Source: Bacteroidales bacterium (GTDB lineage: Bacteria > Bacteroidota > Bacteroidia > Bacteroidales > P3). Taken from it: a DNA stretch of 64,000 nucleotides. The stretch covers positions 1-64,000 of the forward strand of contig JAFROL010000004.1 of NCBI GenBank assembly GCA_017429685.1, written 5' to 3'. The notes beneath the pieces were generated by a model. The model was not told the origin of the DNA and did not search any database. It worked only from the letters and a program-made list of their open reading frames with translations. A program made the translations under genes and the position numbers. Below are positions 16,983 through 25,649 of this stretch, one piece after another; within the stretch, counting starts at the first letter, position 1; each line of letters starts with the position of its first letter.

Positions 16983-17368
16983 TGCCCACATTCACAAAAA
17001 AAGAACGGCTCTGCAACAAAAAGACTATCAGCGAACTATACACCTCGAACAAAAAACTGCTGGTCTACCCGCTCAGTGTGCACTGGCTCGTCCTGCCCAA
17101 CGGTCAACAGCCCTGCCCGCTACAGGTAGTCATCGTGGCACCCAAGAAAAAACTACACAATGCCGTAGACCGGAACCGCACCAAACGGCTGATTCGCGAA
17201 TGCTACCGCACACGCAAACAGCAGATTGCAGACATCCTGCAGCAGCGCGGAATGCAGCTGGCACTGAGCATCAACTACATACACACCACACCGCCCGATT
17301 TCAAACACCTGCAACACACATTCGACAAACTCTTCGAAAGTCTGACCAACGAGTTAAGCAATGATTAA
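16982..17368 (+). CDS. rnpA: Ribonuclease P protein component
   Basis: The basic protein subunit of RNase P, which removes 5' leaders from pre-tRNAs. 128 residues with the diagnostic [13 protein letters not shown] motif (about residues 63-75) and the FTKKERL N-terminal box. Start at 16982 overlaps the hemD stop by one base and the gene overlaps yidD by 8 bases, so expression is translationally coupled. rnpA-yidD order is widely conserved, but rpmH is not next to it here. Confidence 0.95.
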   Translation: MPTFTKKERLCNKKTISELYTSNKKLLVYPLSVHWLVLPNGQQPCPLQVVIVAPKKKLHNAVDRNRTKRLIRECYRTRKQQIADILQQRGMQLALSINYIHTTPPDFKHLQHTFDKLFESLTNELSND

Positions 17369-17585
17369 ACGCCTGTTTACTAAACTACTGCTAATACTCA
17401 TAAAATTCTACCAGCAGTGCATCTCGCCGTTCACACCGGCGGCCTGCCGCTACACCCCCACCTGCTCGCAATACGCAAAAGAAGCCATCCTGAAATACGG
17501 CCCATTTAAAGGATCCTGGCTCGCCCTGAAACGCATTCTGCGTTGCAACCCCTTTGGAGGATCGGGCTACGACCCAGTTCCATAA
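17361..17585 (+). CDS. yidD: Membrane protein insertion efficiency factor YidD
   Basis: A 74-residue protein with the YidD core: [24 protein letters not shown] and [17 protein letters not shown]. The conserved cysteines and the N-terminal amphipathic helix are present. It assists YidC-dependent membrane insertion. Overlaps rnpA by 8 bases. Confidence 0.96.
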   Translation: MIKRLFTKLLLILIKFYQQCISPFTPAACRYTPTCSQYAKEAILKYGPFKGSWLALKRILRCNPFGGSGYDPVP

Positions 17586-17660
17586 CACTGCTAACGTGGC
17601 AGTTACAAAAAACATTCCATATTTTATACTTCATATTTTCATACATTCAAAAAATATTCG

Positions 17661-17668
17661 TATTTTTG
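17661..17668 (+). promoter_or_regulatory. Promoter -7 box of the lipoprotein gene at 17696
   Basis: TATTTTTG, 27 bases before the ATG. Confidence 0.6.
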
Positions 17669-17695
17669 CATCCAAATATCAAAAACCCTAAAACA

Positions 17696-18229
17696 ATGAA
17701 AAAAATGAGATTTTTGGCCATAGCAATGGCAACAATTCTGACCTTCGGAATGGTCAGTTGCGGCGACCCCGACGACCCCCTTACCTATGATGGCATCGAA
17801 CTCGCCAACGGTGAATTCATTGAAATCGAAGACTTTGGTAGCGACGCTTCCGCAGCCTACAAACTGCATTTCAAAGTCTACCTCAGCAGCGGCAACCTCG
17901 TCGTTGAAGGCCTCACATCGGATGCTGCCCTGACGCAAATCCCCTCGACAATGGAGCTCACCACCTCAGCCAAGATTGCCGATTTCGGCAAAGTGAGCGG
18001 CCTGAGCAAAATCGACGAAATCCCAGCCGACGGTGATTTCGCCAACCAGCAGCCCGTGGCCGAGAAACACGGCTATGTCGTTGCTGTCAAGGGCGATGCA
18101 AAACTCGACAGCTACAACCTTGCCGGTGTCCACGACCCCGTACAGCAGTATATGCGCATCTGGCTCGAGGAAGCCACCGACAAGGGCTACAAGCTGCGCT
18201 ACGAATTCCCCTTCGTTCCCGCAGAATAG
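17696..18229 (+). CDS. Hypothetical lipoprotein
   Basis: A 177-residue protein starting MKKMRFLAIAMATILTFGMVSCG, with a lipobox cysteine at residue 22. The acidic CGDPDDP after the Cys fits surface-export lipoproteins of Bacteroidetes. The mature part is beta-rich with no named domain. The frame is open upstream to 17543, but the signal peptide and the promoter fix the start at 17696. A terminator follows directly. Confidence 0.82.
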   Translation: MKKMRFLAIAMATILTFGMVSCGDPDDPLTYDGIELANGEFIEIEDFGSDASAAYKLHFKVYLSSGNLVVEGLTSDAALTQIPSTMELTTSAKIADFGKVSGLSKIDEIPADGDFANQQPVAEKHGYVVAVKGDAKLDSYNLAGVHDPVQQYMRIWLEEATDKGYKLRYEFPFVPAE

Positions 18230-18253
18230 TCGGCCGAAAAATCGTCAACCACA

Positions 18254-18283
18254 AAAAAAGCTTCGCATTCGCGAAGCTTTTTT
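18254..18283 (+). terminator. Terminator of the lipoprotein gene
   Basis: Hairpin AAGCTTCGC-attc-GCGAAGCTT flanked by A and T runs; works on either strand. Confidence 0.88.
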
Positions 18284-18299
18284 CATATACACGCCCCAC

Positions 18300-18394
18300 A
18301 TTTTCGCATACCGTTTTAAGGCAGTTCTTATATCGTTCTTATATTCGCGATATAAGAACGATATAAGAACTGCCTTAAAACGGTATGCGAAAAT
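18300..18394. repeat. Intergenic palindrome, copy 1 (perfect 45-bp arms)
   Basis: Arms 18300-18344 and 18350-18394 are exact inverse complements with a 5-nt loop TCGCG. The inner part of each arm is two 11-bp units of TTCTTATATCG; the outer part holds GCATACCGTTTTAAGGCAG. It lies between a plus-strand lipoprotein gene and the minus-strand ribE, downstream of both. No coding role. Related to 30546-30627 and 54543-54635. Confidence 0.95.
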
Positions 18395-18465
18395 ACAGCT
18401 TCCGTCCCTGGCCGACGGCAACGGCGTGCCGGCACAATGGGCGCCCAGGGTTTATCGGAAAAAGG

Positions 18466-19095
18466 TCACTGCTGCTTCCCAGTCAGCGGCACTGCTGCAA
18501 GATACTGCTCCAGAAGGCGTTGCACGTACTTTCCAAAGACATCGAATTCGATGTTGACCACCGTGCCGGGCTTGAAATTGTGGAAGTTGGTCACCTTGTA
18601 GGTATAGGGGATAATGGCCACGCTGAACATACCGGGTTCCGAGTCGACCACCGTCAGGCTGACGCCGTTGATGCTGATCGAGCCTTTGGGCACGGTGATG
18701 CTGGGGGCGTTCTTGGTGTCGTATTCGAAATAGAAGCGCCACGAACCGTTGTCGTCGACAACCTTGGTGCAGCGCGCCGTCTGGTCGACGTGCCCTTGCA
18801 CGATGTGGCCGTCGAAGCGGCCGTCCATACGCATCGAGCGTTCCACGTTGACCTCGGTGCCCACCTGCCAGGTGCTGAGGTTGGTCTTGAGCATCGTCTC
18901 GTCCATTGCCGTCACAACGTACTGTTTCTTAGCCTTGTCGACTTTCACCACCGTCAGGCAGCAGCCGTCGTGGGCCATACTCTGGTCGATGGCCAGCTCG
19001 TCGCCGAAGGGCACCTCGAGCGTGAAATGGTAGTTGGTATTCTCTTTCTCGATATTGACCACGCGGGCCGTCGTTTCAATGATTCCTGTAAACAT
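18466..19095 (-). CDS. ribE: Riboflavin synthase, alpha subunit
   Basis: Dismutates two 6,7-dimethyl-8-ribityllumazines to riboflavin. The 209-residue protein begins with the diagnostic MFTGIIE and consists of two similar lumazine-binding barrels (SMAHDGCCLTVVKV in the first, SISINGVSLTVVD in the second, each with the GxxLTV pattern); GHIVQGHVDQTA joins them. Normal length. The leader upstream holds C/T-rich tandem repeats and an inverted repeat but no FMN riboswitch. Confidence 0.96.
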   Translation of the reverse strand: MFTGIIETTARVVNIEKENTNYHFTLEVPFGDELAIDQSMAHDGCCLTVVKVDKAKKQYVVTAMDETMLKTNLSTWQVGTEVNVERSMRMDGRFDGHIVQGHVDQTARCTKVVDDNGSWRFYFEYDTKNAPSITVPKGSISINGVSLTVVDSEPGMFSVAIIPYTYKVTNFHNFKPGTVVNIEFDVFGKYVQRLLEQYLAAVPLTGKQQ

Positions 19096-19159
19096 AATAG
19101 TTCTTTTTTCTATGTAACGCAGCTTTGCGGAATTTATTGTTGCACGTGTCGATTTCGTT

Positions 19160-19300
19160 TTTTTGGGGAGTTAGGGGATTTTTTGGGGGAGTTAAGGGAT
19201 TTTTTGGGGGGAGTTAAGAGAAGTTAAGGGAAGTTAAGGGACAAATGTGACCAGCAGTTTCTATTGTCCCTTAACTTCCTTTAACTTCCCTTAACTTCTA
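19160..19300. repeat. G-rich tandem repeats and inverted repeat upstream of ribE
   Basis: Units of GGGGAGTTAGGGGATTTTTT type repeat from 19164 to about 19220. Then AAGTTAAGGG occurs twice (19221-19240) and its complement (CCCTTAACTT) follows after a 19-nt loop (19264-19290), giving a hairpin of about 25 bp. Transcribed from the ribE side it reads as CCCTTAACTT units. Confidence 0.8.
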
Positions 19301-19305
19301 AAAAC

Positions 19306-21177
19306 TTATTTCCCGCCACTGTACTGAAAGAGGCATCTTTCCTCTCGGGTGCCGTCGGGAACGTCGTCGGTGAGCTGGAATTTGACCGGCAGGGTGAATT
19401 CGAAGTTTACGGGTTTGCCAGACTGGGTGGCTGGTTTCCAGCGCGGCATAGACTTGACCATCTCGACGACGGCCTGTCCGCATCCGCCGCCGATGTCGCG
19501 CACAAGCTTGACGTTGCCGATGGTGCCGTCTTTTTTGACGACAAAGCGGACTATCACTACGCCTTCAAGCCCGTTGTCGCGGGCCTGGTCGGGATAGCTG
19601 AGATTCATACAGATGAACATATGTAGCGCGCTGTCGCCGCCTGGAAATTCGGGCTGGTTTTCCACTATGACGAAGACCTCGTCGATTTCCTCTTCGTCAA
19701 TGGCAGTCCCGACAGCGAGAATCGTGTCGGTGTGGATGGTTTCGTCGGCTTCGCGCACGGTGGTTTCGACCGGAAGTTCCTTTTCCTTTTTTGCGCATTC
19801 TGTCAATATGCGCTCCATCTCTTTCAACTCCTTGCGGCTCAATGTCGTCTGGCCGTAGGCATCGACATCGCCGAGGATATATTTGTTGCTGGCACGATCA
19901 TAGATCCCGACACGCCAGATGCCGTCGCAGAAAGGATATGCATACGAATAGGGGCCTTTGAAGAGCACCTGCCCCTGCTCGTCGATGAGGCAGCTTGTGC
20001 CCTCGTCGAGACTCATCAGCCAATGGCGGTCGTCGACAAAGTCGGCACCCTTGTAAATGCAGGGCGCCACCTCGCGCCAAGCCGTGTCGACCAGCCCCCA
20101 TAATCCGTTGCGACTAACGGCAAAGAGCAACTGAGGTTCGCTCGCATCGCAATCTGAATACGAGTAAAAGTTGTCGTAGGTGCAGACGAGGCGTCCCGTG
20201 TTGTCGAACAGGAAATAGGCCGTGTCGCCCCGGACGAAGACAAGGTGCGAGGCTGATCCTTCGGGATTAAAGTCATATTCGAACGGTATCACCGTATTGC
20301 CCAGGCTGTCGACAGCTCCGACGCGGCCATCCTTTTCCAGGACGAAGAGGTTGCGTGTCTGCGGGTAAGGCGTTTTGCCGCCGAAGCGGTTTTCGGCGAC
20401 GGGGATCACCTCGCGGCCACGGCTGTCGATGACGCCGGTGCGGCCGTCCTTCTTCACGGCGGCAAGACCGTTGTGTGGATAATCAATATGGTCGTATTGG
20501 CACGCTACGACCACGCGCCCCGAGCGGTCGCAGATGCCCCAAAGCTTCTTGTCGTTCTGCACCCCGAAAAGGTTCTCGTCCCACCAGTTAATAATGCGCT
20601 GGGTGGGTATCACCGTGTCGCCATCGAGTTGCATCAGGGTTTCGTAATGTTGCCTGATTTGATGGTCGTAGTCCTGCAAAATCATCAGATTGGAGTCGAC
20701 AAGCCAGAGCCACTCGTCGTACACCATCGGCACGACCGTGCGGCCGGCAGTGTCGAGGACTCCATATTTGCCACCTTTTGACATAACGATGAGGCCGTAG
20801 CGGAAAGGGTCGGAAACATTTAATTCTGCATATAATTCGGCGTCGTACTCCATAGGCACAACCATACGGCCCGAACGGTCGGCAATGCCCATCAGCGTGT
20901 CGCTGAACAGCATAAAACGCTCGCCGTTCAACGCGGGCGCAACCCAGTCGTACTGCAGTGGGATGACCGTGCGCCCCTCAAGGTCGACAACGCCAAAGAG
21001 ATCGCCTTTGCGGACGACGACAAGGTCGCCGGAATGCTGACCACCAATATAACTATAGGTCTGTTCCAGCCGCTTCAGGGCGTCGAGCCGGTAGCGGCTT
21101 TGCTTTTTGCTGATTCCGTTCTGCGCCGCGGCCAGCAGGGGCAGCATAATAATAAAACAAACAAAAACCCTTTTCAT
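19306..21177 (-). CDS. WG-repeat protein with C-terminal TonB domain
   Basis: A 623-residue exported protein: signal peptide MKRVFVCFIIMLPLLAAAQ, then about nine WG beta repeats over residues 45-430 (GVVDLEGRTVIPLQYD, WGICDRSGRVVVACQYD and similar), a helical spacer, and a TonB C-terminal domain at about 525-615 (FPGGDSALHMFICMNLSYP ... GVVIVRFVVKKDGTIGNVKLVR). WG repeats form beta-propeller-like binding modules; the TonB-C domain normally touches the TonB box of outer membrane receptors. No N-terminal TonB anchor is seen, so it is not a canonical TonB. Start 21177 is fixed by the signal peptide and lies 78 bases after a TAATTTTG box. Confidence 0.88.
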   Translation of the reverse strand: MKRVFVCFIIMLPLLAAAQNGISKKQSRYRLDALKRLEQTYSYIGGQHSGDLVVVRKGDLFGVVDLEGRTVIPLQYDWVAPALNGERFMLFSDTLMGIADRSGRMVVPMEYDAELYAELNVSDPFRYGLIVMSKGGKYGVLDTAGRTVVPMVYDEWLWLVDSNLMILQDYDHQIRQHYETLMQLDGDTVIPTQRIINWWDENLFGVQNDKKLWGICDRSGRVVVACQYDHIDYPHNGLAAVKKDGRTGVIDSRGREVIPVAENRFGGKTPYPQTRNLFVLEKDGRVGAVDSLGNTVIPFEYDFNPEGSASHLVFVRGDTAYFLFDNTGRLVCTYDNFYSYSDCDASEPQLLFAVSRNGLWGLVDTAWREVAPCIYKGADFVDDRHWLMSLDEGTSCLIDEQGQVLFKGPYSYAYPFCDGIWRVGIYDRASNKYILGDVDAYGQTTLSRKELKEMERILTECAKKEKELPVETTVREADETIHTDTILAVGTAIDEEEIDEVFVIVENQPEFPGGDSALHMFICMNLSYPDQARDNGLEGVVIVRFVVKKDGTIGNVKLVRDIGGGCGQAVVEMVKSMPRWKPATQSGKPVNFEFTLPVKFQLTDDVPDGTREERCLFQYSGGK

Positions 21178-21255
21178 AATTTCCGATTTTGATACACCTA
21201 TATTAGTATCATTTTGCAACAATTTTTTACAGGGAAAGAAAAAAATTTCAAAATG

Positions 21256-21263
21256 CAAAATTA
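21256..21263 (-). promoter_or_regulatory. Promoter -7 box of the WG-repeat gene
   Basis: TAATTTTG on the minus strand. Confidence 0.5.
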
Positions 21264-21346
21264 CGATTTTCCCCGAAACCGTTAAAATAATTTTCATCGC
21301 CACTGCCAACGGTAAATCTTTTTCTTGGTTTTGTAAATATATGCGT

Positions 21347-21376
21347 AAGCCCCCGTTGTATAGCGGGGGCTTTTAT
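21347..21376 (+). terminator. Orphan terminator hairpin
   Basis: AAGCCCCC (21347-21354) pairs with GGGGGCTT (21365-21372), followed by TTTTATTATT on the plus strand. No plus-strand gene ends here; the upstream gene runs away on the minus strand. It may end a small RNA or a 5' leader of the gene at 21432. Confidence 0.75.
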
Positions 21377-21431
21377 TATTTGGGGCAATAAATATGCGAT
21401 ATAGCCGTTAGATTGGAAGATTTTTTTAAAT

Positions 21432-22187
21432 ATGATAGCGAAGGATTCGAGTGTTTTTTGGCACAAGGTCGTGCCGGTGGTAAATTTGTTGTTGGTTGCA
21501 ATCTGCATTTGTGGCAACGTTGCAAGTAACGCGGGTTTCTGCCGTCCGGTGTTGTGGGCTGCCATTGTACAAGCGGTCAGCTTCCTGAACGTCGTCAGTT
21601 TCACAAGGCTGGAGCAGACACGGCTGAGGGGTGTGAATGCCTTGCTGTGCGGCATCAGCACGTGTGTGTACGTCTATTGGTGCCTGTTCCTTGGTATGTG
21701 GGTGATGTTTATGCCCGTGCCGCTCTGGTTTCTGTTTCTGCTGGTGTTGCGCAATATGGTTCGTCCTGTTTTCGCAGCTGCAAGGTGGTGGTATCTGGCT
21801 GGCGTGCTGCTCTGTGTGCTGTTTGCCATAGGCTGTGGCAAAAGCTACAGCTCTGCGTGCAAGGCCTACGATGAAGGCCGTGTGCCCGACGGCAACCCAA
21901 TGACGGAGCGCATCGCCGGAATGAAATTCCTTTACCATACTGAATACTGTCTTTACGATGGTTGGCGGCCGCCGCTGCACGACCCGGCTCTGGTGCTCGG
22001 AATGAGGCTCAACGACAATCGCGACCCGCTTGGCAATAGGGATTTGGAAAGCCGTGTGGCGCTGTATCGGGAGATGTATCCCGACCGGCCCGTTGTCCGC
22101 AGCTGTGCCTGCAGTCTGGAGTCGGAACGCAACGGATATTCCACCGACCCGCTATGGGCAGAAAACAATAAAAACAACCGACAATGA
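21432..22187 (+). CDS. Hypothetical inner membrane protein
   Basis: A 251-residue protein with about four hydrophobic segments in the first 140 residues, then a soluble domain rich in Asp, Arg and Tyr (LYREMYPDRPVVRSC). No named family recognised. It ends 19 bases before the MFS transporter, probably in the same operon. It starts 56 bases after an orphan terminator hairpin, which may act as an attenuator. Confidence 0.7.
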   Translation: MIAKDSSVFWHKVVPVVNLLLVAICICGNVASNAGFCRPVLWAAIVQAVSFLNVVSFTRLEQTRLRGVNALLCGISTCVYVYWCLFLGMWVMFMPVPLWFLFLLVLRNMVRPVFAAARWWYLAGVLLCVLFAIGCGKSYSSACKAYDEGRVPDGNPMTERIAGMKFLYHTEYCLYDGWRPPLHDPALVLGMRLNDNRDPLGNRDLESRVALYREMYPDRPVVRSCACSLESERNGYSTDPLWAENNKNNRQ

Positions 22188-22206
22188 AAAACAGAGCAAC
22201 TATAAT

Positions 22207-23385
22207 ATGCAACAGGAAAGACTTTGGAATGCAAACTATTGGAAGGTGATGGTTGCCAACTTCACGATGGCTTTTTCGGGCTATCTGCTGACGCCGCTGC
22301 TGCCGCTGTACCTGAGCGAGCAGTTCGGCGCCACCAAGGACACCATCGGCTTGGTGCTGGCAGGCTACATAGTGGCAGCGTTGCTGGTGCGTCCCTTCAG
22401 CGGATATCTGGCCGACAGTTTTCCACGCAAAAAGGTACTGCTACTGGCACTGGCATTGAACGCCGTTGTATTCGGCGGATACCTTGTGGCAGGCACCCTA
22501 CTGATATTCTTCATCATACGAACGCTGCACGGTGGTCCTTTTGGAGCTTCGTCGGTGGCCAACAGCACCGTAGCCATCGATGTGCTGCCCTCGAGCCGTC
22601 GCACCGAAGGCATCGGCTATTACGGCCTGAGCAACAACCTCGGCACCGCCATCGCACCAACTGTAGGTGTCTACATTTACGGACAGACGCACAGCTTCCA
22701 GCTGCTCTTCATTCTGGCAATGGTGGTGGCGCTGGTGGGATTTGCCGTCGACGCCACCATCAAACTCCCTGAGCGTCAGCTGATGCAGGACCGTAAGAAA
22801 ATCTCGCTCGACCGCTTCATCTTGCTGCGCGGATGGCTGGTGGGCCTGAATGTGGTAGTCTTCGGCTTTTGCTACGGTGTATTGAGCAACTATCTGGCCA
22901 TCTACAGCAAAGAGACCTTGGGCATTACCACGGGGACAGGTACTTACTTCGCCATTCTCAGCGGCGGCCTTATGCTGTCGCGAATACAAGGAGGGCGTGC
23001 CCTGCGGCAGGGTCGCATTGTGCAGAACGCCGCCGAGGGCATTCTCGTCTCGACGGTGGGCTATCTGCTTTTCGCCACCGTTCATAGTCCAATAGGCTAC
23101 TACGGTTCAGCGCTGCTAATCGGACTCGGCAACGGCCATATGTGGCCATCAATGCAGAATATGATTGTCGACTTGGCACAGCACAACGAGCGCGGCACAG
23201 CCAACAGCACCATCCTTACCGGGTGGGATCTGGGGTTGGGACTGGGCATCCTGCTGGGCGGCATCATCGCCGAGCACGTAGGCTACAACGCTGTCTTTCT
23301 TTCTGTGGCCGCTGTCCACATTGTCGGCGTAGCCCTCTTCTTCGCTGCCACACGCAAGGATTTTCTGCGCAACCGGCTGCGATAA
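22207..23385 (+). CDS. Major facilitator superfamily transporter
   Basis: A 392-residue protein with 12 predicted membrane segments. The MFS signature between helices 2 and 3 is visible as RPFSGYLADSFPRKKVLL. Such proteins usually export drugs or metabolites by proton exchange. The start MQQERLWNANYWKVMVANF at 22207 is chosen because upstream codons overlap the preceding gene in another frame without homology. Substrate unknown. Confidence 0.92.
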   Translation: MQQERLWNANYWKVMVANFTMAFSGYLLTPLLPLYLSEQFGATKDTIGLVLAGYIVAALLVRPFSGYLADSFPRKKVLLLALALNAVVFGGYLVAGTLLIFFIIRTLHGGPFGASSVANSTVAIDVLPSSRRTEGIGYYGLSNNLGTAIAPTVGVYIYGQTHSFQLLFILAMVVALVGFAVDATIKLPERQLMQDRKKISLDRFILLRGWLVGLNVVVFGFCYGVLSNYLAIYSKETLGITTGTGTYFAILSGGLMLSRIQGGRALRQGRIVQNAAEGILVSTVGYLLFATVHSPIGYYGSALLIGLGNGHMWPSMQNMIVDLAQHNERGTANSTILTGWDLGLGLGILLGGIIAEHVGYNAVFLSVAAVHIVGVALFFAATRKDFLRNRLR

Positions 23386-23461
23386 GCGCCTGCCCGCCAC
23401 AAGTCTTGCATATACATTTCCCAACGTCGAAGGATTGTTCCATTGATTGCGGAAGATTGCA

Positions 23462-23502
23462 AAAAAACACAAAAAAGGAGCCCGGCCGATCGGTCGGGCT
23501 CC
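23462..23502 (-). terminator. Terminator of the S9 peptidase gene
   Basis: Hairpin with arms 23477-23488 and 23491-23502 (GGAGCCCG outer stem), followed on the minus strand by TTTTTT. Confidence 0.88.
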
Positions 23503-23534
23503 ATTTCATATAGTTGTATTGTTCGCCACTATAA

Positions 23535-25529
23535 TTATTTCAGGAAATCCTCGTAGTACTGGAACATCTTCTGGTAGAGGTGGAGGCGTTCGCGGCCCAG
23601 GACGTTGTGCTCGTGGTGGGGGTAGGCGAAGTAGTCGACCTGCTTGAAGTTGTTGATGCAGCGTTCGATGAACTCGGTGCTGTGCTGCGGCACGACGGTG
23701 TTATCCTCGGCGCCCTGGATGACCAGCAGGCGGCCTTCGAGGTTCTTGGCCTTGCCGAGCAGCGAGGTGGCCTCGTAGCCCTCGGGGTTCTCCTGCGGGG
23801 TGTCCATATAGCGTTCACCGTACATAATTTCGTACCACTTCCAGTCGATGACAGGGCCGCCGGCGCAGCCCACCTTGAAGACCTCGGGATGGGCTAGCTT
23901 CATCGTGATGGTCATAAAGCCGCCGAAGCTCCAGCCTTCGACACCCATACGATCTTTATCGACGTAAGGCAGCGACTGCAGGAACTTAACGCCCTCCATC
24001 TGGTCGGCCAACTCGATTTCGCCGAGACGGCGGTGCGTGCAGCTCTCGAACTCGAAGCCACGGTTGTCGGTGCCGCGGTTGTCGACGGTGAAGACCACAT
24101 AGCCCTGCTGGGCGAGGAACATAAAGTAGAGGTTGCCGCCGCCAAGCCAACTGTCGGTGACAAGCTGCGAGTGAGGGCCACCGTAGACATAGACCAGCGT
24201 GGGATACTTCTTTCCCTTCTCCATATTGGGAGGAGTGATGAGGCGGTAGTAAAGGTCCGTCTTGCCGTCAGCAGCCTTGATTGTGCCAAGTTCGACACCA
24301 GGCATAGCGTAGTCCTTGAGGGGATTTTCAGCCCTGTAGATGTTATAATCGCGGTGATTGGCCGGCTTGTTTATGTTAATAACATAGTTGACCTCACCAG
24401 GATTGTCCACAGCACTGAAATAGTCAACCATACGGGTTCCCTCGTCGTTGATGACAACAGTATGGGTGCCTTCCGCTGAATTATAGTTTGTCAGGCATTT
24501 CATCGTCCCATTTTTCAGATTCACACGATAGGCATCGCGGCCGTCGAGATTGTTCTTGTTTGCATAGACAAAGATGTTTTCACCCTTCTTGTCGAACTGG
24601 ATGAAGCCCTCGACCTCGTATTCGCCCTTGGTGACCTGCTTGACGAGCGTACCGTCCAAGTTATAGAGATAGAGGTGTTTATAGCCGTCGCGCATCGAAA
24701 ACCAGAGGAACTGGTCGCCCTTGGGGGTGAACATCATCGGCTCGCAGGGCTCGACGTAGCGGGGGTTGGTTTCCTCGAAGAGGACCTTCATAAAATCGCC
24801 CGTCGTGGCATCGTACTGCTCCAGCCACATATGGTTCTGCTCGCGGTTGATTTTGGCGATGAAGACGTACTTTTCGTCGGGGCTCCAGGCGATGTTGGTG
24901 AGGTACATTTCGCGCTCGTGGATGGTGGTGTCGCGGCAGGTGTTGAGGTATACAAGTTTCTGGGCTGCGCAGTCCCAAACACCCACGGTGACCCAGTGGC
25001 TCTGCATACCTGCCATCGGGTACTTGATGGGCATCGGCTCGGCCTCGCGGGCCTTGGTGTTGACGAGGGGATAGTCGACCACCATACTCTGGTCCATACG
25101 ATAGAAGGCCAGCTTGCTGTTCTTGGGCGACCAGAAGAGACCACCGTTGATTCCGAACTCGTTGCGGTGGACGCTCTCGCCGAGAACGATGTTGTAGCCG
25201 TCGCCACGCTCGACGAGTTTGCCGTCAACATAGAGGTTACCCTCTTTCTTTTCGACACGCTCTTCAAGCTTGGGGTCGTTGTTCTGCGGCTTGCGCCATT
25301 CCTGCTGAGCATCAGTGAGTTTGAACTCCTTCTTGCCGTCGAAGCCGTACTGCTCGCCTCCCTTGTAATAGGTGACGGTCTTGCCGTCGGGGGCGAAAAT
25401 GAAGCTCATTGCCTCGCGCTTGGGGTAAAGGTTGCGGTCCATCAGCTGGTCCCACTCAAGTAGTTTTCCTTGTGCAAATGCGGTGCCCGCCATAAGCAGC
25501 ACCGCCAGTGTCAATAATATCTTCTTCAT
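23535..25529 (-). CDS. S9 family serine peptidase (dipeptidyl peptidase IV type)
   Basis: A 664-residue exported peptidase: signal peptide MKKILLTLAVLLMAGTAFAQ, an N-terminal beta-propeller (to about 410) and a C-terminal alpha/beta hydrolase domain. The catalytic triad is visible: Ser534 in GWSFGG, Asp609 in QGAEDNTVV, His641 in PHHEHNV. Family members release N-terminal X-Pro dipeptides in the periplasm, feeding peptide-fermenting anaerobes. Start 25529 is fixed by the signal peptide. Confidence 0.94.
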   Translation of the reverse strand: MKKILLTLAVLLMAGTAFAQGKLLEWDQLMDRNLYPKREAMSFIFAPDGKTVTYYKGGEQYGFDGKKEFKLTDAQQEWRKPQNNDPKLEERVEKKEGNLYVDGKLVERGDGYNIVLGESVHRNEFGINGGLFWSPKNSKLAFYRMDQSMVVDYPLVNTKAREAEPMPIKYPMAGMQSHWVTVGVWDCAAQKLVYLNTCRDTTIHEREMYLTNIAWSPDEKYVFIAKINREQNHMWLEQYDATTGDFMKVLFEETNPRYVEPCEPMMFTPKGDQFLWFSMRDGYKHLYLYNLDGTLVKQVTKGEYEVEGFIQFDKKGENIFVYANKNNLDGRDAYRVNLKNGTMKCLTNYNSAEGTHTVVINDEGTRMVDYFSAVDNPGEVNYVININKPANHRDYNIYRAENPLKDYAMPGVELGTIKAADGKTDLYYRLITPPNMEKGKKYPTLVYVYGGPHSQLVTDSWLGGGNLYFMFLAQQGYVVFTVDNRGTDNRGFEFESCTHRRLGEIELADQMEGVKFLQSLPYVDKDRMGVEGWSFGGFMTITMKLAHPEVFKVGCAGGPVIDWKWYEIMYGERYMDTPQENPEGYEATSLLGKAKNLEGRLLVIQGAEDNTVVPQHSTEFIERCINNFKQVDYFAYPHHEHNVLGRERLHLYQKMFQYYEDFLK

Positions 25530-25571
25530 TTTTATCTCAGTTTTTGTTCTTTTTTTCTCTCCTGCCAAACA

Positions 25572-25624
25572 CTCCTTGCCCTATGGGCAGAAATAAAGAT
25601 TTCTGCCGCGACAGCGGCAAGGAG
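25572..25624. repeat. Nested inverted repeats between GT2 and S9 peptidase genes
   Basis: Outer arms ctccttgcc (25572-25580) and ggcaaggag (25616-25624) enclose an inner hairpin ggcagaaat-aaag-atttctgcc (25586-25607). Both neighbours are on the minus strand and no U run is present, so it is rather a leader structure or processing site than a plain terminator. Confidence 0.65.
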
Positions 25625-25649
25625 AACAAAGCGGCGCCAGGTGGGGAGC

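Noticed and set aside
18300-18394. Palindrome copy 1 as a simple terminator
   Set aside because: The lipoprotein gene already has a normal terminator at 18254-18283; the 45-bp arms are AT-rich, lack a U run and recur as an element elsewhere.
18385-19227. 280-codon frame starting in palindrome copy 1
   Set aside because: Antisense to ribE; no promoter or homology.
19096-19305. FMN riboswitch before ribE
   Set aside because: No conserved FMN aptamer sequence; the leader is made of short tandem units.
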